Positions 1 to 11,279 of a stretch of 47,219 bases of DNA are shown piece after piece (positions within the stretch are counted from its first letter, which is position 1; each line of letters begins with the position of its first letter). The notes under the pieces are model-generated. The model worked only from the letters and a program-made list of their open reading frames with translations, had not been told where the DNA came from and ran no database searches. The DNA lies in NCBI RefSeq assembly GCF_010093535.1, contig NW_022985213.1, positions 18,995 through 66,213 on the forward strand, written 5' to 3'. This DNA is from Lindgomyces ingoldianus (Eukaryota > Ascomycota > Dothideomycetes > Pleosporales > Lindgomycetaceae). Made by a program: the position numbers and the translations under genes.

Positions 1-714
1 GCGATAGAGAGGCAGAGGCAGAGGCAGAGGCAGCGCTAGAGCTCCCTAGCACTCTAAGAAATTCCTGCAGAGGCAACAAACTACACAAGCTGCAGCTCTA
101 CAACTAGAGCTTTAATGCTAAAACAATTAAATTAAAGATATTAGGTAGCAGTATTAGGCATAGCGTGGCAGTATTAGGCAGTGAAAGGAACAGGCGCAAC
201 GTGTAACAAGGTAGGTACAGTTAACCACGTGGCCTTCTCTTGCTTATAGAGGTTTAGGCTAGACTAGAGACAACTGCTAGTGCTAGTGCTAGCTCTAGCA
301 TTATCTATATATATATGCGAGAATACTTAGCTTAAGTATTCCTGTGCGTACCTTTTAGTATAGTGGGGAAAGTCGCATAGTATTAGCTTAGCAGGCGGGG
401 CGTCTACCTTATTACACAACGCTAGAGACCGCAAGGTGCAAAGGGGAGGATGTGAGAGGTATTAAGCAGGAAAAACAGGTTACAAAGAGGGAATGCAGGA
501 TAGGGGGGTAACAAGAGAGAGTAAACCTTAGGGTTAGAGGCAGAGGTACAGAGGCTGAGGAGCCTATATACCCTGTGCTAAGCCCTTAGGGTACTTAGGG
601 GTTAGATAGCTGTAACATAACTATGATAAAGAAAGACTATTATAAGGGCAGGAACACGTTAAGAGCTAGAGCTAGCTATTATTTACTTTTTTTTAGCTAT
701 ATTAGTGTGTTAGT
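1..714. other. RIP-degraded AT-rich DNA, no gene seen
   Basis: No frame stays open and no protein family is recognisable. TAG/CTA-rich words dominate, as in the other mutated repeats of the window. A short hexamer run of GAGGCA units lies at about 9-34. The stretch is probably old retroelement sequence, but I cannot assign it. Confidence 0.5.
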
Positions 715-949
715 GATTATGTGAAGCTATGTAAGGCACTAGAGACATAAGGAACTGCATTAAATGTATTGCTAGAGGAGTCCTTTACAAGAGTCTATAT
801 ATATGCGAAATAATTAGGTGGGTCTTGGCAACAGACTGTGCTGAGATGCATACAACTATAGTGCTAACGCATCTAACCATTGTGTGACAACACATCTAAC
901 TATTGTGCAACTATAGTAACAACACATCTAAGTGTCACTACTGCAAACA
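715..949 (-). mobile_element. Degraded solo LTR, TGTTTGC family
   Basis: The reverse complement aligns over most of its length with the LTR at 20339-20603. It begins TGTTTGCAGT at 949 and shares the run of GATGCGTCG-like words and the TATATATA box region. The alignment fades beyond about 733-715, so the 3' border is uncertain. The differences seen are mostly transitions, consistent with RIP. Confidence 0.6.
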
Positions 950-1392
950 GATTAGTTACATGCTATAGTTAAATGTTATTATTATATGTCTATTACCTGT
1001 CTAATACTACTTTGCTAAGCATTATGCTGTAACTATTCTTTAACCTAGACAACCTACTTTAATACGCTAACTATTACTGTTGCGTAAGAAGAGCGCAGAG
1101 ACCTACTGTCGCGCACATAGGCCTGGTGTCGCGCCTGTGTTTCAGACAAGCAGCCTAAGACACTTAGCGCCTAAGCTCTCTATAAACCTCTTATAGTTAA
1201 TAGACTTGCTTCTTATTACTCTCTAATTAGTAGTTGCGACAATTACTCTAAGCAAGCTTTGCTTTTACAGATCATTTATGAACTGTCGTAGTATTTTACT
1301 AGTTTAAAAAGTAGTTACTACTCTAAAAGATAATAAAAAGCAGAATAGCTTACCTTTTAGCATTAATACTCTAGATAGCTGTTGTCTACTCC
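950..1392. other. RIP-degraded intergenic DNA
   Basis: AT-rich, with stops in all frames and no recognisable motif. It separates the degraded LTR at 715-949 from the clean solo LTR at 1393-1703. Confidence 0.5.
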
Positions 1393-1703
1393 TGTTAGAT
1401 ATGCGTACCTACTGTTAAGACAGGAGGAACGCTTGACGAAAGCTGCTACATAGTACGAGCAATAAGCTCGAACAGTATGTTGCTGCAAATTGCAGCATTT
1501 TGCAGCAAATTGCAGCATTTTGCAAGCTGGTCGCGCATAGAGCAAGTGCGCGAGGGACTTAGATCGGCAAAACAAAAAGCCGAGCAACACAAGTAGAGCA
1601 GAAAAAGGATCAATAAATCAATACAATCAATCATCATCCTATAATTCCCATCCAAACCCATCATTCATCTCAGGAAGCCTAGAAACAGTGCTTCAATCTA
1701 ACA
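1393..1703 (-). mobile_element. Solo LTR, 311 bp, TGTTAGAT...ATCTAACA family
   Basis: On the minus strand the unit opens TGTTAGATTGAAGC and closes GCATATCTAACA, an 8-bp terminal inverted repeat typical of LTRs. The flanks ACTCC (1388-1392) and ACTTC (1704-1708) differ by one C/T and could be a 5-bp target duplication. The unit contains imperfect TGCTGCAAT(T/A) repeats. A second copy starts at 46966 in the opposite orientation. It has far fewer RIP-type changes than the DNA around it. No gene is carried; short open frames here are incidental. Confidence 0.8.
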
Positions 1704-1779
1704 ACTTCTAGTTACCTAGCTAGACTACTTTTAGCTGTCCTTGTCTCTCTAAACTTATAATAACTACTCTAGTAGATAT

Positions 1780-2391
1780 CTAGCTTATTATAAACCTTAT
1801 TTTATTAAAGTTGTATGTGTTATTATTTTAGATACTATACTTAGCTTTAATATTCTTTATAAAGTTAAACTAGCTTTAAATTACTATAAGATCTTTATAA
1901 AAAGCTTTTTTATAGTTATACTTACACTTAAACTTTACTTTAAGCTTTAAGTAACACTTAATAAATATATTAGGCTAGTCTATGCTAATATAGCTTATAT
2001 TACACTTAGCGTCTAAAGAATTAGCTATATTAGCTACAGCTACTAGCTAGAGGGGAAATTCTTGCGCATCTAGCTTAAGTATATGCTAAATAATTACCTA
2101 CTTCTTATTATTATCTAGCTTTTATAAGTTAGCTGTATAATTAGCTTAAGAAAGTTGTCTACTGTGTTAGTTACTTATTATTTTTTAAGAGACTTTATAG
2201 ATAGCTGCAGCGTGTTGCTTAGAAAGTATTGCGTTTTATTTAAAAGCCTAAAGTGTAAGCTACATTTAATATTTCTTTAACACGTCTAAGTAGTGTTATT
2301 AAGAATGCATTAGTGTAAAAAGAGTAGTGTAGTAGGGTCTTAGCAAAAGTAAGCAACTTAGGTGTGTGAGCAACTTGTCTGTGAAGTACGT
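1780..2391. mobile_element. Partial copy of the 1.1-kb foldback element
   Basis: This stretch matches 18848-19456 nearly end to end (central loop plus right arm) and closes with the same terminal word CTGTGAAGTACGT followed by TA. The left arm is absent. It is more RIP-mutated than the copy at 18357-19456. Confidence 0.75.
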
Positions 2392-2393
2392 TA

Positions 2394-4230
2394 GCTAGAA
2401 CCTATAATAGTTAAAGAAGTTAAAGAATTCCTTAGGCTATTAGGCTATGTTAGACAGATAATTAAACACTATTTAAAGATTACTATACCCTTAATAAATG
2501 CTACTATAAAGGAAAAAGCTACTGTAAAATTTATCTAAACTTTTTAAATAAATAAAGTATTTAAAACACTAAAACATGCTATAATAGCTAAACTAGTATT
2601 AAGAATGTATAACCTATAGCTAGACACTAAAATCTACACAGATGCATCTCTAGAAGTAAGCAGAGCCACACTCTACTAAAGACAAGAAGACAAAAAATAG
2701 CACCTAGTAGTATACTACTTTACTAAGTTCCTAGGACCTAAGGTAGGCTATAGCATACTTAATAAAAAACTAAAAGCAATATTAAATGTAGTAAGAGTAT
2801 AAGTAATAAAGCTATATAGAATAGTAAGACTCTTTAATATTATAACAGACTATGTAAACCTAGTTACATTTCTAACTATAAAGAAGCTATTACTAATACA
2901 CATAAGATAGGCAATAGAACTTGCCTAGTTTAACTACATTATTAAGCACATCTTAGGAACATAGAACTAACAGGCTAATGCTCTTAGCCGCAGACTAGAT
3001 TACTTTAATAAAGAAAAGAAAAAAACTAAAAAGTTTACTTTTTATAAAACAACTAATAAAAAATAAATTTATAATAAACTTTAGCTTATTAAAAAGCTCT
3101 ACGCGCTTATAGTAAGTAAATAAGAATAAAAAAACTTAGTCTATAAATATTATAAGTCCCTAATGTTTAGACACTTAAGGATAGGCACCCTCTAGAAAAA
3201 ACTAAGAGCTACTATACTACAGCGCATACTAAAGGTAAAGCAACTATGCACTAAGGTACTTAGAGAATGTAATACCTATAATAAGAATAATCTATAAAGA
3301 CATAAAACCTATAGATACTTTTAACTAATTAAAGCTCTAAAACAGCTATAGATAATAATTACTATAGACTTTATTATAAAACTTCCTTTATTAAAAGAAC
3401 TAGGTATAGAAAAAATGTATAATATAATTATAGTAACCTTAGATAAGACTATAAAGTATCTACACACATAGCTATTAAAAAAAACTATTATAGCTAAGAA
3501 GTTTATCTACAAGCTTAAGCAAAACATTATATTAGTATATAAATGCCTTAAGATTATTATCTTTAATAAAGATAAACTATTTACTAGCAAATTCTAAAGA
3601 GTAGCTATAAAGCATTTTAGTATAATATATAAATTATCTATAGCATACTATCTATAAATAGACAGCTAAACTAAAAGAGTAAACACTAAAGTAGAGAAGT
3701 ATCTAAGAAAGTATGTCTTTTATAGCTAAAATAACTAGGCAGAATAGCTTTTTATAGCATAACTAGCTATTAACACAGTAGAATCTGCTATAATAAAGAA
3801 AACACTATATAAAGCTAATTTTAGCTATAACTTTTATTTTATAATATAAGGAAACTAGCCTATAAACTTTTAAAAATTAATTAACTAGTTATTAAACTTA
3901 TAAAGCATATATAAAAAATTAGCAATTAAAGCTAGATCTAGTTAAAAAATAATAGACTAATATATAAACAAGTTATAATAACCTAGACTAGAAATTTACC
4001 TAGAAGATTATATGTACTTTAAAACTAAGAACTTTAGAATACCTAGACCCTCTAGAAAGCTAGTAAAAAAAATTAAAACCTTATAAAGTTTTACAGACTT
4101 AATAAGACAACTATAAGCTTAAGCTTCTCTTACATATAAAAATACACCTATAGTTTTATAGTTTTAGACTAGAAAAAGCATTTAAAGAAATCCTTTTATC
4201 TATATAAAAATAAAAAAATAAGGAAACCAA
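2394..4230 (+). pseudogene. Ty3/gypsy pol relic: end of RT, RNase H, integrase
   Basis: This is a degraded pol of an LTR retrotransposon. Translation across TAG/TAA stops gives the post-RT segment EVKEFLRLLGYVRQIIKHY at about 2420, an RNase H start at about 2635-2660 (IYTDASLEVSRATLY), and the end of RNase H at about 2960-3005 (QANALSRRLDY with a stop for the first Gln). The integrase core follows at about 3365-3480 (DFIIKLPLLKELG). Stops fall where Gln or Trp is expected, as RIP produces. Its 5' part is replaced by the foldback fragment that ends at 2391. No LTRs were found for this copy. The stop density rules out function. Confidence 0.85.
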
Positions 4231-5484
4231 GTGTAAAGTAAAACACATTATTAGTAATTAAAAAAATAAAAAAAAGTTTTTAGTAAAAGAGAAAAAATAG
4301 CTTACTAGTAAGAACATATAAAAACTAGCTAAAAACCTGCAGAATGCATAGTAGTTAGTGTAAGAGTACTTTTAAGCTTATTTAAAAGAAACTAGCTAGG
4401 TAATAAGGCACCTATTTTAAAAAAACAGCTATGTTATTACTAAATAGCAGTAGTCTTTAGAGACAAGTCTTTACTAAAAAAGGTTAAAAAAGTAAATAAC
4501 TTTTTACTTTAGCCTTAAAAGCTTTTATCTTGTCTAAGAAGAAAAAGTCTCTTTTTAAGTACCTTATATGTTAAGCTTTTAATAGATCTAGTAATTTTTA
4601 GATATAATCCTGTTTAGAACACTTCTTATCTCTTGCCTCTAACATCTTTTTTAGCAAGCAGATCTGCTCTTAAGCTTGCACTAGCTATTTCTTTAAAAGC
4701 TTCTAGTTTTAAGCCCTTAAAGCCTTAGCAGACTAAAGAAGCTCTTTCTACTCCTTTTTTAAGTGCTTTTAGGCAGCATTAGACATAAAAGTGTTGCACT
4801 AGTTATTTTTTTTTACATACTCTACGCATTTGTCTAATAATAAGGTTAACATGTAAGATAACCTTAATAACTAGTAAGTGCTATAGAGTTGCATCTTTGT
4901 CTAGTAAAAAAATTAAAGCAAAAAGCAGTATAAAGATAATAAGATAAATAGAACTAGTAAGCTATTTAGTCTAAAAAAAGTAAATATAAGAGATGCCTTC
5001 TAGTAGGTAGACACTTACTTTATAAACAAACTCTTACTAACGTAGTTGTGTAAGCAGAGCGGCAAGGAGGCTGCTAGAGAAGAAGGGCAGCGTGTTATAG
5101 TCTATAGTTAGACTAATGTAACTCTACTACAGGTGCTCTACAATCTAGCTGGGTTAGAGCAGGGCTTGCTTATAGACTAATTAGAAGGCACGGAGGCCGC
5201 GCAGCTGCCTGCAGTTATAGAAGACTGCGTTGTCTAGTAGGAGCAGCAGGCTGCGAGTCCTAATAAGCTAAGCAAGTTAAGCAAGCTAGCAGCACAGGCT
5301 AACTTAGGGAACTTACCTAACTTGTTCTTAGCACTCTTTAATACATATATAGTTCTAACCTTAAATAACCTTTAGAAGGTGTGTTTAATATTTAGTTTAT
5401 TTTTTATATACACTAAGTAGCATTTTAGCTTTCTAAAGAGCTGTAATACTATTTGTATATCTGCACTATATATACCTCTAACCC
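4231..5484. other. RIP-degraded region, possible minus-strand coiled-coil relic
   Basis: This follows the gypsy integrase. Around 4800-4500 the minus strand reads, across TAG/TAA codons, as a Lys/Glu/Leu-rich coiled-coil-like segment (for example ICLLKKMLEARDKK). I do not recognise a family. The stretch 5050-5320 is more GC-rich and less mutated, but has no open frame and no recognisable product. Confidence 0.3.
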
Positions 5485-5698
5485 TGTCCAACAGGACTGT
5501 TTGACCCAGCCACCATACTGCCGCATAAGGGCAAACCATGATCCGGTCACTCTACCTCACTCCATTAGCCCAATAGCCTTTACGTAGGACTGTACACCCT
5601 GCCGTTGGCCCCTACTATCCGTCCTACCCCATCAGGAATATCATTGACCCGAGTGCTTCCACGAAGCAAGGATTGTAACAGAAGCAAGGATTGTAACA
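5485..5698 (-). mobile_element. LTR-like insert with an 18-bp end duplication
   Basis: A clean, GC-richer segment in RIP-degraded DNA. On the minus strand it begins TGTTACAATCC and ends TTGGACA. Its last 18 bp on + (GAAGCAAGGATTGTAACA) occur twice in tandem (5663-5680 and 5681-5698). No matching 5-bp flanks are seen (AACCC / AGCTT). It could be a solo LTR that inserted at the edge of the mariner fragment, or a truncated non-autonomous element. Confidence 0.45.
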
Positions 5699-6062
5699 AG
5701 CTTAAGAAGTTTGTAAGAACTAGTAGCCTGCTAACTTACTAGACTTTAATCTAATTAAGAATGTTTAGCAGATGCTAAAGTATAAGCTAGGGAAGTGTTG
5801 TCTAAAGACTAATAACAATGTACAGCAGTTTCTAAAGGAGGAGTGGGAGAAGATTAAAATTAACAACTATAAGAAGTATATTTAATCTATGCAAGAGCGC
5901 TGCTAGGCAGTTATCTAGGCAGGTGGAGGGCATACTAAGTGGTAGATGACTATTTAATGACTTTTTGTATATAATCTCTATAGAAAATTACATTTCTTAG
6001 TTAGAAGCCTAGTGGGGCCATGGTCCAGGTGACGCTAACAACCCGCTTATGAGAAGGCCCTG
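5699..6062 (+). pseudogene. Tc1/mariner transposase fragment, 3' end with TIR
   Basis: Nearly the same as 24433-24793. It carries the C-terminal DDE region (the SPDLNPIENVWQ-type block read through RIP stops, then a GGGHTKW block) and the terminal repeat GAGAAGGCCCTG. The 5' two thirds are missing, cut off by the LTR-like insert at 5485-5698. It is a dead, truncated copy of the family whose complete but interrupted member spans 11479-24793. Confidence 0.8.
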
Positions 6063-6234
6063 TATTTAGTCGCACCTCGCCCCCGTAGCTATCTTGGTAG
6101 TTTTCTGATATCCTTTTGTACAAGGCCTATAGGTGTCAATGGCATTCTCAGGTTCAGAGTACCCACGCACTCCTATATGCCTCTGAGTGGATTCCCACCG
6201 CATTCGGACCCATTGTCTTGCCTGTGCCGTTACA
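6061..6234 (+). mobile_element. 3' part of an LTR, TGTAACG...CGTTACA family
   Basis: Matches the right 60% of the LTR at 40477-40766 and the reverse complement of 18066-18353. It starts at the internal TGTATTTAGTCGC and ends GCCGTTACA. Its left edge coincides with the mariner end plus TA, which share the word TGTA, so the junction looks like a microhomology join rather than an insertion. Confidence 0.75.
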
Positions 6235-6315
6235 CTTAGAAGTTTTAGAAGTTTTGTCTAATCTAAAATAGTATTAGCGCAAAATCATTTGTGGGGCGGC
6301 TGACTTGTGAGATAA
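6235..6315. mobile_element. Terminal fragment of the 12-kb TIR element family
   Basis: Reverse complement of 26461-26540. It contains the AGAAGTTTT repeats, the inner word TAGTATTAGCGCAAAATCAT and the terminal CTGACTTGTGAGATAA. The DNA on its right (6316 onward) is unmutated. It shows that the element at 26461-38581 is a repeated family. The left part has been replaced by the LTR at 6061-6234. Confidence 0.85.
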
Positions 6316-6546
6316 AGTCCTAGGACTCTGGGACTTGGGACTCGTGACCTGAGTCACGTGACTGCTTACTTGGTCGAGGCTTGGCGCTGGGCTGATACCT
6401 GACGCAGGCGTCGTGTTGTCCTATCATTCTTAAACGCCGCCATCCCTCGACATAGGTTCGTACTAGGTGTTTCAAGAAAATTTATTTCTCACGTGATGCC
6501 AAGACGCTAGTACACCGCCCTGGCAGAATCTCGAGAAGCTCAGCAC
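6316..6546. other. Unmutated island fragment, no gene seen
   Basis: Balanced base composition and no RIP pattern. Contains a palindromic GTCACGTGAC at about 6353-6362. No open frame of interest. It lies between the TIR-element fragment and the pogo/Fot element at 6549, so it is probably part of the pre-insertion target locus. Confidence 0.5.
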
Positions 6547-6548
6547 TA

Positions 6549-8663
6549 CTGTGTTTTAGCGTGTAATGCACGGCCTCGCGTAATGCACAGTTCTGCGCGA
6601 AGCTGTCAAAACTTCAACCACCTCTCTCTCAACCAATATAGGCAGTATTAAGGCCGCTTTAGAGTCGCTAAAATTGCTAAAACCTAGAGAATCACTAAAT
6701 TATGCTGCAGTAGCTAGGCAGTATAGCGTTAATTAATCTACGCTCTTAAGGCGTTACTAACGCGTTACCCGCCTACGTGCAGAGAAACTTAAAAATTAGT
6801 AACTACTTAGCCTAGTGCAGAAGAAAAAGCTAGTAGAGTATATTAATAGACTTTACATAAAAGGTCTATTCTTTTTAAGATAGATAATTTAAAATTTTGT
6901 AATAAAAATAAGTAGTAAGTAAGCTAGTAAAAGCTAAGTTAATTAATTTATTAAAAGGCACTCTATTAACTTATTATCTTAATAGACATCTAGCATAAAC
7001 GCTGCGCGTAACAAAGCTAACTTAGCATTTAAGTACTTGCTATATTTTAAGCTTGTACACAAAAAAATTAAGCAATATAGCATAGAACTACAGCATACCT
7101 ATAATATAGATAAAAAGGGCTTTCTAATTAAAGTACTGTTAAAAATAAAGCAAATCTTCTCTAGACAGCAGTATAAGCAAGGTATTAAGTAGCAGCTTAT
7201 ACAGAATAGCAATTACAAGTAGATTATAATAATAGCCTACATCTACGCTAACAGTAGCTCTCTTACACCTACACTAATCTACTAAGCTGTTTTTAACTAT
7301 ATATAAGACTCTTAGCTATAAAATTTTAACTTTTTTAAGCATTAAGCTTTCTTTGCCTTATTACTTATAAGTTAGATAAATAATAAACTAGGCCTAGTAT
7401 AGCTTAAATATATGTTTAATTATAAGACTAAGGTAAAGGTGTAATAAGTGTACTAACTTTTATTTCTAGATAGCTATAGATTACATGTTTTAATAAAGTT
7501 TATTAAGTACTGCAACAATAATAAGATCCTCTTAGCTATATACCTACTACATGCAACTTATATACTGCAGCTTTTTAATGTCTGCATGTTTAAACTTCTT
7601 TTGTTAGCCTACTTAGCTAAGCTAGCTAGCTTTATAAATAAATGCTAGAGACTATTATTAATTAAAAAAAAAAACTTTTATAGTGTGTTTAATAAGGCCT
7701 AGAAAACATCCTTTAAGCATAAAACTATCTTTAGTGCTTTTAAAATAACTAGTTTATTACTATTTAAGCTGTAAGTAGTCTTAGATTAATTTTACTATAG
7801 GTAAAAGAAGTAACTATCCTCTAGTAAAAGCACTAGCTTAGCGCTTAGTGCAAAGAATTAGAAGAGGGTTAAAGGCTTTTTAGACAAGGTTGTTAGTAAT
7901 TTTTATAAAAAAGACATATAAGAGCTTAAGAAGACTGTCTAGTTATTCTTAGTGCGTTGCATCCTTCTTTAGCGTGAGCTTAAGCAGGTTAAAAATGCGC
8001 TAATTAATAAGAAGAAGCGCTGCTAGTGTAGTAAGCCTCTCTTACTAAAAGCACCTTTAGAATATTATAGTAGTGCAACCTTCTAGTCCCTAAATAAGGT
8101 CTAAGAAGCATGTAATTATTAGGCATAAAGAGATGCTAAGAAGAAGGCTCTACAGCTTTAAAAATAAGAGAAAGCAAAGCGTAAAAAAGCAAAGAAAGCT
8201 AAAAAGGCGCGCATAGTTAAAAAGAAAAAGCATAGAGTAGTAATAGCAAAGAAGGCTTACCTACAGGAGCTTAAAACAAAAGCAGCTTAATAAGAGGAGG
8301 CAGAGCTTACCTAGCAGGTTAATTAATAGCTTAAAAATAACCTCTAGCAGGCAACAAAGGGCAAGCAGAAAGCTCCTACGCCTATTGCTAGTACGCTAGA
8401 GGATTTTAATAATGATGCAGCATTAAATAAAGAGAGGGAGCTAGCATTAGGTAGGACTTAACGCAGCAGGCAAATTAACCTCTCTATAAGGTATTATATA
8501 TAAATTATTGCTAGGAATAGAATCTATAGCATTTAATTAGTATTATAATAAAAAATCTATATAATCTATAATTTGTGTGAGTCTCTAGAGCTTTAAAAGT
8601 AAAAGGCGCGGATTGCCAAAATCGTGCATTACGCGAGGCCGTGCATTACGCGCTAAAACATGG
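6549..8663 (+). mobile_element. pogo/Fot-type DNA transposon, copy 1 (complete, 2.1 kb)
   Basis: Bounded by TA at 6547-6548 and 8664-8665. The inverted ends are CTGTGTTTTAGCGTGTAATG on the left and the complement of GCATTACGCGCTAAAACATGG on the right, each followed by a tandem GTGCATTACGCG-like word. The interior is strongly RIP-mutated, while the outermost 100 bp are nearly clean. A second copy begins at 38660 and is cut at 40476. Confidence 0.85.
6638..8520 (+). pseudogene. pogo/Fot transposase relic (HTH + DDE1)
   Basis: In active relatives this enzyme cuts and pastes the element at TA sites. The start codon has become ATA (6638-6640); copy 2 keeps ATG at 38749. Reading across stops gives an N-terminal HTH/CENP-B-like segment with GSIKAALESLKLLKPRESLN, then the DDE1 domain: TYNIDKKGFLI at about 7105 (from a TYNMDEKGF type), a DGHGSH-equivalent near 7470, and a THTLQPLDVCMFKPL-type block near 7555-7595. 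The Asp/Glu-to-Asn/Lys changes and Gln/Trp stops fit RIP. Non-functional. Confidence 0.85.
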
Positions 8664-8688
8664 TATCAACACCAAACTCTACCAACTT

Positions 8689-10151
8689 CATGAGCTCTAT
8701 AACCGCCCACGGGCGCTGTAGAGGGGCTAAAACTATTACAGTCAAACAGCGCGCGGCTATTGTTACTTTACGCTTTTGTTGTGATCTCTCCTACCCAGAA
8801 ATCAGCTCCCAACTCTCTATCAATGATAAGACGTGCAGCAACATCTACAGAGGGGTGGAACGGAGAGTAGGATGCGAGAACCCCGACTCTTACCCAGCTC
8901 CTGCAGGTTGTAGGACCTATAAAGCAGACGGGGCGCCCAGTCAAGGTACAACAAGAGAGCTCACTATCAGCAGAAAGATGTTTTGCGATTTTACGACCTC
9001 AAACCAATAGACGCTGTATCGCAGGCTCTACGCAAACATGAGATAACGTTAAGCCCACCTACCATCGAAAATATCATGCTTAACCACCGAGGTGAGCGCC
9101 ACCCCTACGCAATCGTACGAGGCTCGCAACTACAGAAACCAGCTCTTAACGAGGAAGCTCTCTCTAAAAGACGTAACTATTGCAATTGGCTTATACGAGA
9201 GGACAGCCTACACTCTCCACATTTTTTTTTGTATGCTATGATGAGACGTCTAAATCTATTGGAGGCACTAGGACCTGTTACAAACCACGTATTTCTCGCC
9301 CTCGAGGTGCCGATCCCTATACGTACGCCCGCCCTACCGAGCCTCCTAAATTTACATTCATGATTTGCGCTGCTACCTCTACAGATACCAACTGTAAGAT
9401 GGATAGGCCTTGTATCATCTGGGAGGCGGATACACCTGAGCAATCGCAGGATCTTCGGATGAGAGTTACTACAGCCAACCAGAGGAGTAAAGAGCGTATC
9501 AAAAACAAACAGCTACAAGCAACTATACCAGACACTGCTGAGGAGCGCGCTCTCCGAGAAATCAACTCCAACATACAGCGAGAAAATGTGGCAGCAGTAG
9601 CTCGCAATCGAGAGACCGGTAAGAAGGGCCCTTCTCTCAGGAAGGGCACGCGCCATCAACTCAAGCCTGAACAATTCTTCAAACAGGAGGAGTTTCTATA
9701 CAAAGAAGTGAAAGGCATAAGCGGGCTTTGGTACGCAGAGAGCATCCTCAAGAAACACCTATTCCCGTACTACAACTCCGTACGAGAGCACAACCCCGGC
9801 AAGCGCGTCTACTTAGTACAGGATAATGTACATCTCCACAGCCTAGGCATGCGTTACTGCGCTCCAGAGATCGAAGCTCAGCAAATACTCGTAGCTCCAC
9901 ACCCAACCAACTCACCCGATCTGCATCTAATTGAGCTCTGTTTTGGTGAGTTAGGGCGCCGTTTAAATGGCTTGAAGGTTCAATCTAGTGGCAAGGAGGC
10001 GAAGGAGATGGCTACAAGGTATATACAGGAGATTTGGCAACATGATGAGGAGATGCGACAGTTCATGGCGGATCACCTCCATCCTACAGCCTGGGTTGAA
10101 GTAGCTGAAAAGTGTATACGAGCTAACGGCGACAACAACTTTAGAGGATAA
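8689..10151 (+). pseudogene. IS630/Tc1-type transposase, frameshifted but not RIPed
   Basis: A DDE transposase reading is spread over three frames. An N-terminal HTH part (from MSSITAHGRCRGAKT, about 8689) runs to 9010. A middle part in another frame carries RFYDLKPIDAVSQALRKHEI and a KRRNYCNWLI segment (about 8980-9220). A C-terminal part in a third frame runs to the stop at 10151. Catalytic-type motifs remain: YDETS, VQDNVHLHS and SPDLHLIELCFGEL. The second shift falls in a run of nine T at 9222-9230; the first lies somewhere in 8911-9010. Base composition is balanced and there are no TAG stops, unlike the other transposons here, which suggests a low-copy family. The ATG at 8660 lies in the neighbouring TIR, so I prefer the later start. 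Confidence 0.8.
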
Positions 10152-10364
10152 TTAGAGCTCAATCTCGCATTCAATTTAAGCCAAAAAGCTTGCAAAACGC
10201 GTACTATTTGACGACTTTATCGCTATTTGACGATGTCGACTTCAGCTTTGATGATGGAAGCCCCACTTATCACATGAGCAATTAATATTCTTGAAATACT
10301 GAGTAACAACAACCTGGCCTAACGTCCATCCCTGCGTGCCGAGAAACCCATGTTACGATCCAAC

Positions 10365-10526
10365 TGTTAAGCCCGTGGCTTGAACAGTGATCATACTAGC
10401 CGAAAGGGGCTGGATATAAATAAGCTGTAGGCAGGGTTGACTCGTAGAGATTGAGCAGGGCAACTAGAGAAAGCACGAGTGCAATAGAGAGTATTGAATA
10501 GACAATCTGTTCTGATTGCAAACAAA
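10365..10526 (+). mobile_element. Possible solo LTR remnant
   Basis: Begins TGTTAAGCCCGTGGC, has a TATAAATAAGC box near 10416, and ends GATTGCAAACA. This is an LTR-like architecture. No matching 5-bp flanks and no second copy are visible, so the borders are a guess. Confidence 0.3.
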
Positions 10527-10767
10527 GGTAACTATCAAGTTGTGCACGAAATGCCATAGGGGGCCTTTCATGGTTCCTATATACATCTCGGACATTCTTT
10601 TACTCGATTCTCCGTCGCTCGTTTAGCTAGTTCCCGCTGCAAGGCGGCCCCTGCGGCTTGCCGAACATCGTGCCGGAGCCCCCGATGGCGCCCTCAACCC
10701 CTGAGCGCGTTCCATCAACACCACCTCCGGCCCCGCCAGCCCTGCCGAAAGGACGCATCCGAAGACC

Positions 10768-10793
10768 GAGTGCGAGAGTGCGAGAGTGCGAGA
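10768..10793. repeat. Three tandem GAGTGCGA units
   Basis: Three exact 8-bp units, GAGTGCGA, then GA. It lies in the short Pro/Arg-rich reading at 10686 onward. Confidence 0.8.
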
Positions 10794-11245
10794 GGCCCAG
10801 CAATCGCTAGGAACACGGACAACAGCGCTGCGGACGACGCGGAGCAGAGCTGGAGCAACCACGCCGCAACTGACTCAGAACGAACCACCATCGACAGCAC
10901 CGCAAGCACTGCACAGGGTGGAACTTCGATATACACATACTTGCTCGATCTCTCAGGTTTGGATACACTCTCTTTATTTCCTATGTTGATCACAGTGTCA
11001 ATTTAAGGAGAAATTGGCTCTCATGGTCGGCAATTGAATTGGAGCCGGCACACCTGGTGTAAGACTACTTCAGTAGGCACACCGTAACGGCCCATACCTC
11101 TAGGGTGCATGGCCATAATAGAACTCACACAAACACCCTTTGTCTGGAAACAAACTGGAGTGGTACGGATGGCGTTTGGCCTTTTGATAATTTGGTACTT
11201 GTACCCGGCTCATGGATGTAATAGTCCGCCAGTTAGTCGTTAATA

Positions 11246-11279
11246 CAAACAAACAAACAAACACACACAAACACACACA
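11246..11279. repeat. CAAA/CA microsatellite
   Basis: AAAC units pass into CACACA and back, all on one strand. Simple sequence. Confidence 0.85.
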
